A DNA stretch of 14,418 nt from Dehalococcoidia bacterium (GTDB lineage Bacteria > Chloroflexota > Dehalococcoidia > Dehalococcoidales > Fen-1064). The translations under genes and the position numbers were made by a program. Below, piece after piece: positions 6,502-13,588 of the stretch; within the stretch, counting starts at the first letter, position 1, and every line of letters starts with the position of its first letter. The stretch spans positions 1 to 14,418 of the forward strand of contig DUES01000198.1 of the NCBI GenBank assembly GCA_011192055.1, read 5' to 3'. The notes below the pieces were generated by a model, which worked only from the letters and a program-made list of their open reading frames with translations, was not told the origin of the DNA and ran no database searches.

Positions 6502-7293
6502 ATGGAATACCAGGAAATAATCTATGAGGTAGATGACTATATTGGTACGATAACCCTGAATCGGCCCCAGAGCCTGAATGCCTTTACGGATACCCTTCTG
6601 GCCGAATGGGTGGATGCTATCGAGTCCGCCAAACGTGATTCCAAAGTGCGGGTACTGGTGGTAACCGGGGCGGGCAGGGGGTTTTGTTCCGGAATGGACG
6701 TCAAGGCCGCCGCCGGAGGGGGGCAAGCCCAGCCGTTGTATGCCCGGCGGAATTATATGAGACTTGGCGTGCACCGGGTGCCACGGGCACTGGAGACTTT
6801 TGATAAACCGTACCTTGCCGCCATAAACGGCCCGGCTGCCGGTGCGGGCATGGACATGGCCAGCATGGCGGATATCAGGGTAATGTCTGACAAAGCCCGG
6901 GTGGGGATGAACTACGTACGGGTGGGGCTCCTGCCCGGTGATGCCGGGTGTTACTTCCTGCCTCGTATCGTGGGCATTGCCAAGGCATTTGAACTGATAT
7001 GGTCGGGACGGATGATTGATGCCGAAGAGGCACTGCGCATCGGCTACGTAAGCCTGGTGGTCCCGCATGATGAACTGATGGAAAAAACAAGGGAATTCGC
7101 ACGGCAGTTTATCCAGGCACCGGTAGCTACGCAGTTTGCCAAGCGTCTCCTCTGGCGGGGTATTGACATGTACCGCAATATAAACCTGGAAATGGCCGAG
7201 ATGGCAATGCTGATTAACTCAACTTCTCCGGATACAAAGGAGGGCCCCCGTGCCTGGGTGGAGAAGCGGGAGCCTGAATGGAGCGGTGAATAG
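6502..7293 (+). CDS. Crotonase-fold enzyme lacking both hydratase glutamates
   Basis: This 263-aa protein has the whole crotonase fold: TITLNRPQSLNAF at the N-terminus, oxyanion-hole region GFCSGMDV (60-67), and the core NGPAAGAGMDMASMAD. Aligned by eye with rat enoyl-CoA hydratase, the position of E144 is D118 and that of E164 is Y138 (RVGMNYVRVGL). An acidic D147 follows in LLPGDAGCYFLPR, where some crotonase-fold isomerases carry their catalytic acid. It therefore probably uses CoA thioesters but not by the usual two-glutamate syn-hydration; an isomerase, hydrolase or lyase role is possible. The C-terminal EGPRAWVEKREPEWSGE parallels the neighbouring crotonase at 4595, suggesting related substrates. 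AAGGAG lies 7 nt before the ATG. Confidence 0.88.
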   Translation: MEYQEIIYEVDDYIGTITLNRPQSLNAFTDTLLAEWVDAIESAKRDSKVRVLVVTGAGRGFCSGMDVKAAAGGGQAQPLYARRNYMRLGVHRVPRALETFDKPYLAAINGPAAGAGMDMASMADIRVMSDKARVGMNYVRVGLLPGDAGCYFLPRIVGIAKAFELIWSGRMIDAEEALRIGYVSLVVPHDELMEKTREFARQFIQAPVATQFAKRLLWRGIDMYRNINLEMAEMAMLINSTSPDTKEGPRAWVEKREPEWSGE

Positions 7294-7322
7294 CTCCTGA
7301 ATCGCTTAATTTCATGCTAGAA

Positions 7323-7360
7323 GAGAAGTGCCCTCCTTTCAATAAAGGAGGGCACTTCTT
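7323..7360. terminator. Strong hairpin terminator between convergent genes
   Basis: GAAGTGCCCTCCTTT (7325-7339) and AAAGGAGGGCACTTC (7344-7358) form a perfect 15-bp stem with a CAAT tetraloop; flanking bases extend it by one or two pairs. The stretch after it on the plus strand is moderately T-rich (CTTGATTTAT). It lies 29 bases after the crotonase stop and about 60 bases after the end of the minus-strand secreted-protein gene. Confidence 0.75.
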
Positions 7361-7419
7361 GATTTATCTGTCAGGTAGAATGAAAACTACCTTTTCTGCC
7401 GATTGTGGCAGTCTGTGGT

Positions 7420-8988
7420 CTACTTGCCCTTATTCTTAATCCAGACAATATCCTGGCCGATGATTGCCGTACCTCCGGCGTCTTCGGTCAGGTTACCGGT
7501 CAGGGTCAGGACAATTACGTCGCCATCATCAACAGCACCGATAGCGGCAACAATCTCCTGCGCATCAAATTTAAGGGTGAGGTCCATGAAGCCGTCGGGT
7601 CCTTCGGTCCAGCAGTCTTCCCTGTCCAGCGGGTCACTGAAGCCACCCGGATACGGAGCTGCGACATCCTCGTAAGCCCAGCGGAGCGGCGCAACTTCAA
7701 CCGGCTCATCAAGAGCTGCGTTGATAAGTCGTACCGAAGCCGGGTCAATCTCAGATACATCAAAGTCCTCGGTACCCAGAATCGCAGCCGGCATGACACC
7801 TTTGCCCTTTACATTAAGCGGATTGGGGCAGGAGGTCGGCTTGATATCAATGGGTACGGGTATATCCGAAGGTGGTGGGGCAATCCTCTCCAGGGTAAGT
7901 AAGGCCCATACAGTATCGAGTTCTTGGTTGCCCCAGTTACCACCAAGCCAGCTGCCATCATCTTCCTGTGTATCCACAATTCGGGTGGAAACTTCGTCGA
8001 ACCAGTCCACCTCTATTGGATTCCCACCACGTACCACTGTTATCGTATCAATGCCCGCAATCTCGAATCCCTTCATCAGACAATACATTGAGAGATAGCT
8101 TGGTTTCATATTAAGTAGAGGATCACCATACCATCCAGGATCCTGGCTTTGGTGGTCCCAGTACTCCTCAATATAGTCAATAGCTGCCAACATTCTTGTA
8201 GAATCTGAGGCATCACCAACAAACGTCATCTCGAATAAAAGATTTCCTGTTTTCATAACGTTTTCCCAATTCCCTGGAGCCGTGTAACCGGAAGCACCAG
8301 TTGTATCACTCTGGATGTAATCGATGTAACTACTCAGATTATCCTTGAGTGTCAATGGTATTGGTATACCGAAATTCTCAGCGTAGCTTAGGCCCAGCAC
8401 GGCGAATCCGGTGTTGGAGTTATCACTCGGATCATTGGTCGCGAAGTAACGCCAGCCGCCGTCGGCATTCTGGGATGCTACGAAGAAGTCGACGTTGGCT
8501 TGTAGAATCGCTTGATAGGTCCAACCAGTCAACTCTCCGGTGGTAGCAACGTGAGTTGGGTCTTGGCTGGCTGCCAGCGCCATCATAACTACTCCGGTGG
8601 TGTAGGTTTCATGAGGGAACGGTGGGGCCTCCAGGGGATCAAAATACGAGGAGAAAGCCGCACCACCTGCGGGGTGCTCGTAGGCATACTCTAGGATGTA
8701 ATCCAAGCCTGATATCACGTTTTCACTGTACTCGTATTCTGGGTCGAATGGCGAATCATACCCCAACTCGTACGCTCTATCCTCCAGCTTGACTACGGCG
8801 AATGCTGTTGTTGCTACTCTTTCCCAGGGTCCCCACGAACCATCTGGTTGCTGCAACGGTACCAGCCATTCCAGCCCCTTCTCGATTGATAATTCAATAT
8901 CTTCAGGCAGGGCTGCCTGTGCCGGCATAACTATCAGTCCAACCAGTAATCCAAGCGTGATTACTATTGATAATATCTTGCGTTTCAT
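7420..8988 (-). CDS. Secreted alpha/alpha-toroid (squalene-cyclase-like repeat) protein
   Basis: This 522-aa exported protein of unknown function starts with a signal peptide (MKRK, a hydrophobic core, and a predicted cut after PAQA at residue 25). Residues about 30-370 carry helical repeats with QxxDGxW motifs at 47-52, 173-179 and 341-347, the pattern of squalene/hopene cyclase and prenyltransferase toroids. I find no DxDD cyclase acid motif and no zinc-ligand set, so catalysis is doubtful. Residues about 378-522 form a separate domain (IDIKPTSCPNPLNV, then AILGTEDFDV, then TEGPDGFMDLTLKF) that I recognise from extracellular proteins of anaerobic bacteria and archaea; C388 and C459 could form a disulfide. 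The ATG at 8988 overlaps the stop of a small upstream ORF. Base composition differs sharply between the two domains. The hairpin at 7323-7360 probably ends the transcript. Confidence 0.85.
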   Translation of the reverse strand: MKRKILSIVITLGLLVGLIVMPAQAALPEDIELSIEKGLEWLVPLQQPDGSWGPWERVATTAFAVVKLEDRAYELGYDSPFDPEYEYSENVISGLDYILEYAYEHPAGGAAFSSYFDPLEAPPFPHETYTTGVVMMALAASQDPTHVATTGELTGWTYQAILQANVDFFVASQNADGGWRYFATNDPSDNSNTGFAVLGLSYAENFGIPIPLTLKDNLSSYIDYIQSDTTGASGYTAPGNWENVMKTGNLLFEMTFVGDASDSTRMLAAIDYIEEYWDHQSQDPGWYGDPLLNMKPSYLSMYCLMKGFEIAGIDTITVVRGGNPIEVDWFDEVSTRIVDTQEDDGSWLGGNWGNQELDTVWALLTLERIAPPPSDIPVPIDIKPTSCPNPLNVKGKGVMPAAILGTEDFDVSEIDPASVRLINAALDEPVEVAPLRWAYEDVAAPYPGGFSDPLDREDCWTEGPDGFMDLTLKFDAQEIVAAIGAVDDGDVIVLTLTGNLTEDAGGTAIIGQDIVWIKNKGK

Positions 8989-9086
8989 CAGGAATAACCC
9001 CCTCTTTTCCAGATATAACCCGTCAGCATATTTATGCTAACGGTAAGATTGGTATAAGCATAGTCCTGTGGGAGTTTAGATATCAT
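8988..9086 (-). CDS. Candidate 32-aa ORF coupled to the toroid gene
   Basis: On the minus strand ATG at 9086 opens a 32-codon frame starting MISKLPQDYAYTNL and ending IWKRGGYS. Its TGA stop shares the A of the next gene's ATG (TGATG), the classic arrangement for translational coupling. A nearly full complement of the 16S rRNA 3' end, AAAGGAGGTGAT, lies at 9097-9108; its GGAGG core is 14 nt before the ATG, which is longer than ideal. An in-frame GTG five codons earlier overlaps that site. The peptide is moderately hydrophobic, matches nothing I know, and could be a leader peptide. The frame stays open upstream to 9200, but that part looks untranslated. Confidence 0.4.
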   Translation of the reverse strand: MISKLPQDYAYTNLTVSINMLTGYIWKRGGYS

Positions 9087-9096
9087 CTCCCAGAAT

Positions 9097-9152
9097 ATCA
9101 CCTCCTTTCCACCCCTCAGCAGCAGTCCTCCCTTATCCGAATGGAAAGGGAG
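9097..9152 (-). promoter_or_regulatory. Possible switch that can hide the Shine-Dalgarno sequence
   Basis: In the minus-strand leader, TGGAAAGG (9111-9104), which includes the start of the Shine-Dalgarno stretch, can pair with CCTTTCCA (9149-9142) over 8 bp. That upstream strand can instead pair locally: CTCCCTT/AAGGGAG (9128-9134 with 9146-9152) plus TCC/GGA around a GAAT loop. The two pairings exclude each other, as in attenuator or riboswitch expression platforms. I see no match to a riboswitch aptamer I know. Confidence 0.35.
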
Positions 9153-9190
9153 ATAACCCGGGGGATAAAGTAAATACTTGGAGGAAAAAT

Positions 9191-9219
9191 ATGCTAACAT
9201 CAGAGGATAGTGATGTCAA
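9191..9219 (-). promoter_or_regulatory. Predicted promoter for the small ORF and toroid gene
   Basis: On the minus strand a perfect -35 TTGACA (9219-9214) is followed by 17 bp and TAGCAT (9196-9191), which matches 4 of 6 bases of the -10. Transcription would start near 9184, giving a leader of about 98 nt before the ATG at 9086 and about 196 nt before the toroid start. Confidence 0.55.
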
Positions 9220-9288
9220 TACATATTATGCTATGAGAAATTGTGAATTATGCTTATTTTTCACCACTGTTTATTTACATATTATGCT
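9220..9288. repeat. 13-bp direct repeat in an AT-rich divergent control region
   Basis: TACATATTATGCT occurs exactly at 9220-9232 and 9276-9288, 56 bp apart, in DNA of about 27% GC (hand count of 9241-9300). The first copy abuts the -35 of the minus-strand promoter. A palindrome with the same core, AGCATATTTATGCT, is at 9025-9038. The shared TATGCT/AGCATA core suggests protein binding sites. Apart from the sites listed separately I see nothing else in the 8989-9423 gap. Confidence 0.45.
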
Positions 9289-9364
9289 GTAACAGTGTTA
9301 TCTTTTGTAAGAATAAGCAAGATGATTTTCCGGAAATTTATAACACGGATGTTCACTATTCACC

Positions 9365-9393
9365 TTGAGAAGCGAATCATGGTAAGCTAGTAA
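9365..9393 (+). promoter_or_regulatory. Tentative promoter of the flavoprotein gene
   Basis: TTGAGA (9365-9370, 5 of 6 match to the -35) is followed by 17 bp and TAGTAA (9388-9393, a poor -10). Transcription would start near 9400, just upstream of the AGGAGG ribosome binding site at 9412-9417. Confidence 0.3.
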
Positions 9394-9423
9394 TCAGGTC
9401 TTCACTTAATCAGGAGGACAGGT

Positions 9424-10632
9424 TTGTACGATGTTGCCGTAATCGGGGCCGGCGTTACAGGGAGCCAGGTCGCTGCCCGTCTGGCTGGAATGGGTCACAG
9501 TGTAATAGTTATTGAAGGAAAGCGCAGCCTGACTGACCCGGTCTGCTGCACCGGCATTATCGGACGTGAATGTGTGACCTCCTTTGCTATTGAGGAAGAC
9601 ATTATCCAGCGCTGGGTAAAAGGTGCACGGGTTTTTTCACCTTCCGGTAAAATGCTCAGGCTATGGCGTCCGGAACGCCAGGCAGCTATCGTCGACAGAG
9701 TATCACTTAACATTTCCATGATTGGCAAAGCCCAGGGCAGGGGAGCCCGCTACGAGGTCGGTACTCTGATCCGGGATATCGAAGTATCCGGTAACGGAGT
9801 CAATATAAAAGCCATCCGCGGCGATGAACCCGTAAACCTCGAGGCAAGAGTTGCAGTTATCGCTACGGGATTCAGTCCCGGTCTGACAGAACGGCTGGGA
9901 CTGGGCAGAACCGGTGATTTCGTTACGGGAGTCCAGGCAGAGGTTATGCTCCCCGAACTGGATAATGTTGAAGTCTACCTGGGACAGGATACCGCACCCT
10001 CGTTCTTTGCGTGGACGGTCCCAACTTCTTTCGGAATGGGACTGGTTGGGTTACTTTCACGGCGGACTCCGGAAGTATATCTCAGGAAGTTACTGACATC
10101 TCTGGCTGAACAGGGGAAGATAGCCTCGGCGGATGTCGAGGTGCTTCATGGCGGCATATCTTTGAAACCGCTTTCGAAAACATACGGGGAGAGACTGCTG
10201 GTGGTCGGGACTGCCGCCGGGCAGGTGAAGCCCATTACGGGTGGCGGCATTTACTACGGACTGCTCTGCGCCAACATCGCAGCGGAACACCTGCACAATG
10301 CACTGGTGGAAGATAATCTTTCGGCAAAGAGCCTGGCCGGATACCAGCGAAAATGGAAGAAGCTGCTGGGTTCGGAACTGAGGACCGGATACTGGGCGCG
10401 CCGGGTCTTTGACCGCCTTGGTGATAACCAGATTGACCGTCTCTTTGACGTTGTGGAATCGACCGGTATCCTCGATGCTCTTCTTAAAGCGGATGACCTG
10501 TCTTTTGACTGGCATGGTGGGGCTGTTTCCCGTGTAATCGGTTACGAAGTATTTCGCAAGGTCATCGGTTCGGTGAAGCTGCCGGCTCGCCTTAATAACC
10601 GTATACCCGGACGGGAACAGCCTGTTGAATAG
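9424..10632 (+). CDS. Geranylgeranyl-reductase-family FAD-dependent oxidoreductase
   Basis: This 402-aa flavoprotein belongs to the geranylgeranyl reductase/FixC-like group, which often reduces isoprenoid double bonds in membrane lipids or quinones. The FAD-binding Rossmann motif is at the start (VIGAGVTGSQ, 6-15) with the ribose-binding E31 in VIVIE. The family CxG region appears as PVCCTGIIG (39-47), the VIATG strand is at 145-149, and the C-terminal FAD motif VGTAAGQVKPITGGGI spans 261-276. The cofactor site looks complete. Substrate is unknown; other members act on different unsaturated compounds. The start is TTG at 9424, fixed by AGGAGG 6 nt upstream and by the Rossmann motif lying so close. 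It is divergent from the toroid gene and 76 nt upstream of the GreA fusion, possibly co-transcribed with it. Confidence 0.88.
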   Translation: MYDVAVIGAGVTGSQVAARLAGMGHSVIVIEGKRSLTDPVCCTGIIGRECVTSFAIEEDIIQRWVKGARVFSPSGKMLRLWRPERQAAIVDRVSLNISMIGKAQGRGARYEVGTLIRDIEVSGNGVNIKAIRGDEPVNLEARVAVIATGFSPGLTERLGLGRTGDFVTGVQAEVMLPELDNVEVYLGQDTAPSFFAWTVPTSFGMGLVGLLSRRTPEVYLRKLLTSLAEQGKIASADVEVLHGGISLKPLSKTYGERLLVVGTAAGQVKPITGGGIYYGLLCANIAAEHLHNALVEDNLSAKSLAGYQRKWKKLLGSELRTGYWARRVFDRLGDNQIDRLFDVVESTGILDALLKADDLSFDWHGGAVSRVIGYEVFRKVIGSVKLPARLNNRIPGREQPVE

Positions 10633-10708
10633 ACAAATTAGCAGGCCTGTTTAAAGGTATCATGGGTGCCAGGAATGATAATAGTGTTATCCGTGAAGGA
10701 GTAAAGAA

Positions 10709-11515
10709 GTGCCCGGTGTTAATGAGAATATAAAACTTGGGGAGGCGGCACGTCGTTTTCTTGCCGGCCTGCCTGAAAAGGAAAGAGAGACCGGCCAGCA
10801 GGAAATTTACCGTTTTGTCCGCTGGTATGGATGGGAACAGGTGTTTGCGGCTATATCTCCTCCGCAGGTGGGAAAATACGCTGAACACCTTTCTCAATCG
10901 GACACGGACTTCACCCGGAAACTTGCTAAAGTAAGGGTTTTTCTGAACCATGCCAAAAAGCAGGGGTGGTGCAGGCAGAACCTGGCGGTGCATCTCAAGG
11001 CACGAAAAACCAGGAATAAAGCCCTGTCCGCTTCAGCGTTAAAAGAGCGTGAATCTGTTCCCCTGACCAGACAGCGATATGATGAGTTACAGGGTGAACT
11101 GGCGGCACTGAAAAAGAAACGTCCCCAACTGATTGAGGACATCCGCCATGCGGCTGCAGACAAGGATTTCCGCGAAAATGCTCCCCTGGACGCCGCAAAG
11201 GAGCAGCGCGGTCACCTCGAAGGCAGAATCATGGAACTGGAAGAAACACTGGCTGCAGCGGTGATAATAGACGGGGTGAGGGAGAACAGCCATAAAGTTA
11301 TCCTGGGGGACACGGTTACGCTACAGGACCTGGCGTCAGGAACAGAGGTCAGTTATACCGTGGTAAATCCCAATGAAGTAAACCCTTCCGGCGGCAAAAT
11401 ATCTGATGCTTCACCCATTGGAAAAGCGGTTTTAGGCGGGAAGCCGGGAGATGAGGTCGAGGTAACAGTCCCGGTTGGTAAGTTACGCTATAAAATTGTG
11501 CGTATCGGAGACTGA
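10709..11515 (+). CDS. GreA-type transcript cleavage factor fused to a recombinase-like N-terminal domain
   Basis: This is a 268-aa protein in two parts. Residues about 117-268 are a complete GreA: an N-terminal coiled coil starting PLTRQRYDEL with the acidic tip D153/E156 (DKDFRENAPL, matching D41/E44 of E. coli GreA), then the FKBP-like domain (ASPIGKAVLGGKPGDEVEV). Such factors enter the RNA polymerase secondary channel and stimulate cleavage of backtracked RNA. Residues about 8-100 instead resemble the SAM-like core-binding domain of XerC/D-type tyrosine recombinases (FVRWYGWEQ, then YAEHLSQ, then TRKLAKVRVFLNHAKKQGW). No recombinase catalytic domain follows. GreA alone is about 158 aa, so the extra domain is clear. 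The GTG start at 10709 has AAGGAG 7 nt upstream. An added DNA- or protein-binding role is inference. Confidence 0.85.
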   Translation: MPGVNENIKLGEAARRFLAGLPEKERETGQQEIYRFVRWYGWEQVFAAISPPQVGKYAEHLSQSDTDFTRKLAKVRVFLNHAKKQGWCRQNLAVHLKARKTRNKALSASALKERESVPLTRQRYDELQGELAALKKKRPQLIEDIRHAAADKDFRENAPLDAAKEQRGHLEGRIMELEETLAAAVIIDGVRENSHKVILGDTVTLQDLASGTEVSYTVVNPNEVNPSGGKISDASPIGKAVLGGKPGDEVEVTVPVGKLRYKIVRIGD

Positions 11516-11533
11516 ACCGTACATTTATTACTC

Positions 11534-11564
11534 TTTACACACATATATATCCGTTGAGTATAAT
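11534..11564 (+). promoter_or_regulatory. Predicted promoter of the AOR gene
   Basis: TTTACA (11534-11539, 5 of 6 match) and a perfect TATAAT (11559-11564) are spaced by 19 bp, slightly long. Transcription would start near 11571, giving a 72-nt leader. No terminator is visible between the GreA-fusion stop and this site. Confidence 0.45.
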
Positions 11565-11642
11565 CTGAAGATTTGTATTGCTTGTTTAACTGCTGATAAT
11601 ATACAATGCAATGAAGTAAATACAACTGAGGAGGCTTAACTC

Positions 11643-13529
11643 ATGGCTGAAGAATCACCTGGTGGCTATACCGGTAAAATCCTGAGAGTAGACCTTTCTA
11701 CTGGACAGACAACTGTTGAAGAACCCGATAATAAGTTCTATCGGCAGTATTTCGGTGGGACTGCTCTAATAGGTTATTACCTGTTAAAAGAACTGAAACC
11801 GGGCATTGACCCCCTGGGTCCGGAAAACAAGCTGGTTTTCTCGGCGGGCGTAATCGCAGGTCTGCCTGCTGCAGGCTGTGGTCGCAGCGGGGTTGGCGCC
11901 AAGTCCCCACTCACAGGTGGTTGGGGAGATGGACAGGCGGGCGGATTCTGGCCGGCAGAACTGAAACATGCCGGTTGGGATGCCATTATCATTGAAGGTA
12001 AGTCGGATAAACCGGTTTACATCTGGATTAAAGATGACAAAGTGGAAATCCGGGATGCAGCACAACTCTGGGGCAAAACCACCGCAGAAGCCCAGCAACA
12101 AATCCGTGACGAACTTGGTGACAATCGGATACGCGTTACGCAAATAGGCCCGGCCGGTGAGAAGCTGGTACGAATTGCCGCTATTGCCAATGATATCAAC
12201 CGCTACTACGGGCGTTGCGGACTTGGAGCCGTCATGGGCTCAAAGATGCTGAAGGCCATTGCCGTACGCGGAACCAGTCCCGTGAAGGTAGCTAACCAGG
12301 AGAAGGTCCGTGAAATCGCCGGAGCTACGGCGGAGATTATCAGTAAGTTCATGGGTGGATTTGCCTCATTCGGTACCGCCGGTGGTGTAAGCGGGCTGAA
12401 TAGCATGGGAATACTGCCCACCAAGAATTTCAGCGAAGGCCAGTTTGACGGCTTCGAGAGCATTACGGGGCAGAACATGGCCGAGACTATCCTGGTAGAC
12501 AAAGACAACTGCACTGCCTGTAATGTCAACTGCAAACGTGTTGTCGAAGTTGGACCTCCCTATAATGTGGACCGTATCTACGGAGGGCCGGAGTACGAGA
12601 CAATCGGCTCCCTTGGTTCACTCTGCTGTGTCAGCGATATCAAGGCAATTGCTCACGGCAACCAGACCTGTAATGCCATGGGGCTGGACACAATCGGTAC
12701 CGGCACAACCATTGCTTTTGCCATGGAGTGCTTCGAGAACGGTATCCTGACCGAGAAAGATACCGGCGGTATTGATCTCCGGTTCGGTAATGCCGAAGCG
12801 ATGATGAAGATGGTGGAGATGATAGCGAAGCGTGAAGGCCTTGGCGATATTCTCGCTGAGGGTTCAAAACGTGCTGCGGAGAAGATAGGTAAAGGGGCTA
12901 TCCAATATGCGATGCAGATAAAGGGACAGGAACTGCCGATGCATGACCCCCGGGGCAAAGTGGGGCTTGGCATGGGCTATGCAACCTCACCGACCGGTGC
13001 AGACCATATGCACAATATACATGATGTTGAGTTTATGAGAGTGAACCCGACCATGTTAGCCCTGGGTATCCAGGAGCCACTCGACCCTCATGACCTCGGT
13101 CCGGCGAAAGTGAGGGCTTTCTGGTACCTGGTCAACTGGGCACACTTCAAGAACTGTGCCACTATCTGTATGTTCCTGCCGTACGACCCTAACCGGATGA
13201 GTGAGTTGGTCAGTGCGGCCACAGGCTGGAATACCAACACCTGGGAACTGGAGAAGGTTGGCGAACGGGCTCTGGCAATGACCAAACTGTTCAACGCCAG
13301 GGAAGGAATCACGGCAAAAGACGATGTTATTCCGGAGCGACTGTACAGCGGCGTCAGCACCGGACCTCAAAAAGACAGAGGAATAGACAGGGAAGCATTC
13401 AAAGCAGCACTGAAGAGCTACTATGAAATGGCCGGCTGGGGTGCTGACACGGCTGCGCCTAATGCTGCGAAGCTGGCGGAACTGGACCTTGCCTGGGCAA
13501 TACCGGAACTGGACAAGATACCCGGTTAA
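11643..13529 (+). CDS. Aldehyde:ferredoxin oxidoreductase family, tungsten/molybdopterin enzyme
   Basis: This 628-aa cytoplasmic enzyme of the AOR family oxidises aldehydes to acids with ferredoxin, or a related reaction, using a bis-pterin tungsten centre and one [4Fe-4S] cluster. The N-terminal GYTGKILRVDLSTG, the pterin-binding regions AAGCGRSGVGAKSP (76-89) and YYGRCGLGAVMGSKMLKAI (188-206), and PMHDPRG (432-438) are as expected. Cluster ligands are C290, C293 and C297 (CTACNVNC) and, by alignment with the distal cysteine of Pyrococcus AOR, C509 in NCATICMF; a further cysteine, C505, sits where AOR usually has Asp. The substrate is unknown, and related subfamilies include aromatic-acid reductases. 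GAGGAGG lies about 8 nt before the ATG at 11643. It is convergent with a DUF362/ferredoxin gene. Confidence 0.94.
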   Translation: MAEESPGGYTGKILRVDLSTGQTTVEEPDNKFYRQYFGGTALIGYYLLKELKPGIDPLGPENKLVFSAGVIAGLPAAGCGRSGVGAKSPLTGGWGDGQAGGFWPAELKHAGWDAIIIEGKSDKPVYIWIKDDKVEIRDAAQLWGKTTAEAQQQIRDELGDNRIRVTQIGPAGEKLVRIAAIANDINRYYGRCGLGAVMGSKMLKAIAVRGTSPVKVANQEKVREIAGATAEIISKFMGGFASFGTAGGVSGLNSMGILPTKNFSEGQFDGFESITGQNMAETILVDKDNCTACNVNCKRVVEVGPPYNVDRIYGGPEYETIGSLGSLCCVSDIKAIAHGNQTCNAMGLDTIGTGTTIAFAMECFENGILTEKDTGGIDLRFGNAEAMMKMVEMIAKREGLGDILAEGSKRAAEKIGKGAIQYAMQIKGQELPMHDPRGKVGLGMGYATSPTGADHMHNIHDVEFMRVNPTMLALGIQEPLDPHDLGPAKVRAFWYLVNWAHFKNCATICMFLPYDPNRMSELVSAATGWNTNTWELEKVGERALAMTKLFNAREGITAKDDVIPERLYSGVSTGPQKDRGIDREAFKAALKSYYEMAGWGADTAAPNAAKLAELDLAWAIPELDKIPG

Positions 13530-13554
13530 AGACATAAAAAAAAGTAAACTAATA

Positions 13555-13585
13555 CCTATCCCGCAGCTCCAGGCTGCGGGATAGG
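13555..13585 (-). terminator. Hairpin terminator between AOR and DUF362 genes
   Basis: CCTATCCCGCAGC (13555-13567) and GCTGCGGGATAGG (13573-13585) form a perfect 13-bp stem with a 5-nt loop. On the minus strand it is followed by a T-rich stretch that ends in T8 about 11 nt later, so it best fits the minus-strand gene, which ends 4 bases before it. It may also stop plus-strand transcripts from the AOR gene. Confidence 0.7.
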
Positions 13586-13588
13586 CCG

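Noticed and set aside
6448..7068. Minus-strand open frame of 206 codons
   Set aside because: It is antisense to the second crotonase gene and rich in Pro, His and Gly, typical of a shadow of GC-rich coding DNA.
9191..9292. Plus-strand 33-codon ORF with GGAGG 6 nt before its ATG
   Set aside because: The ribosome site is good, but the ATG coincides with the -10 of the minus-strand promoter, no promoter is seen for it, and the AT-rich peptide matches nothing known. Kept only as a remote possibility.
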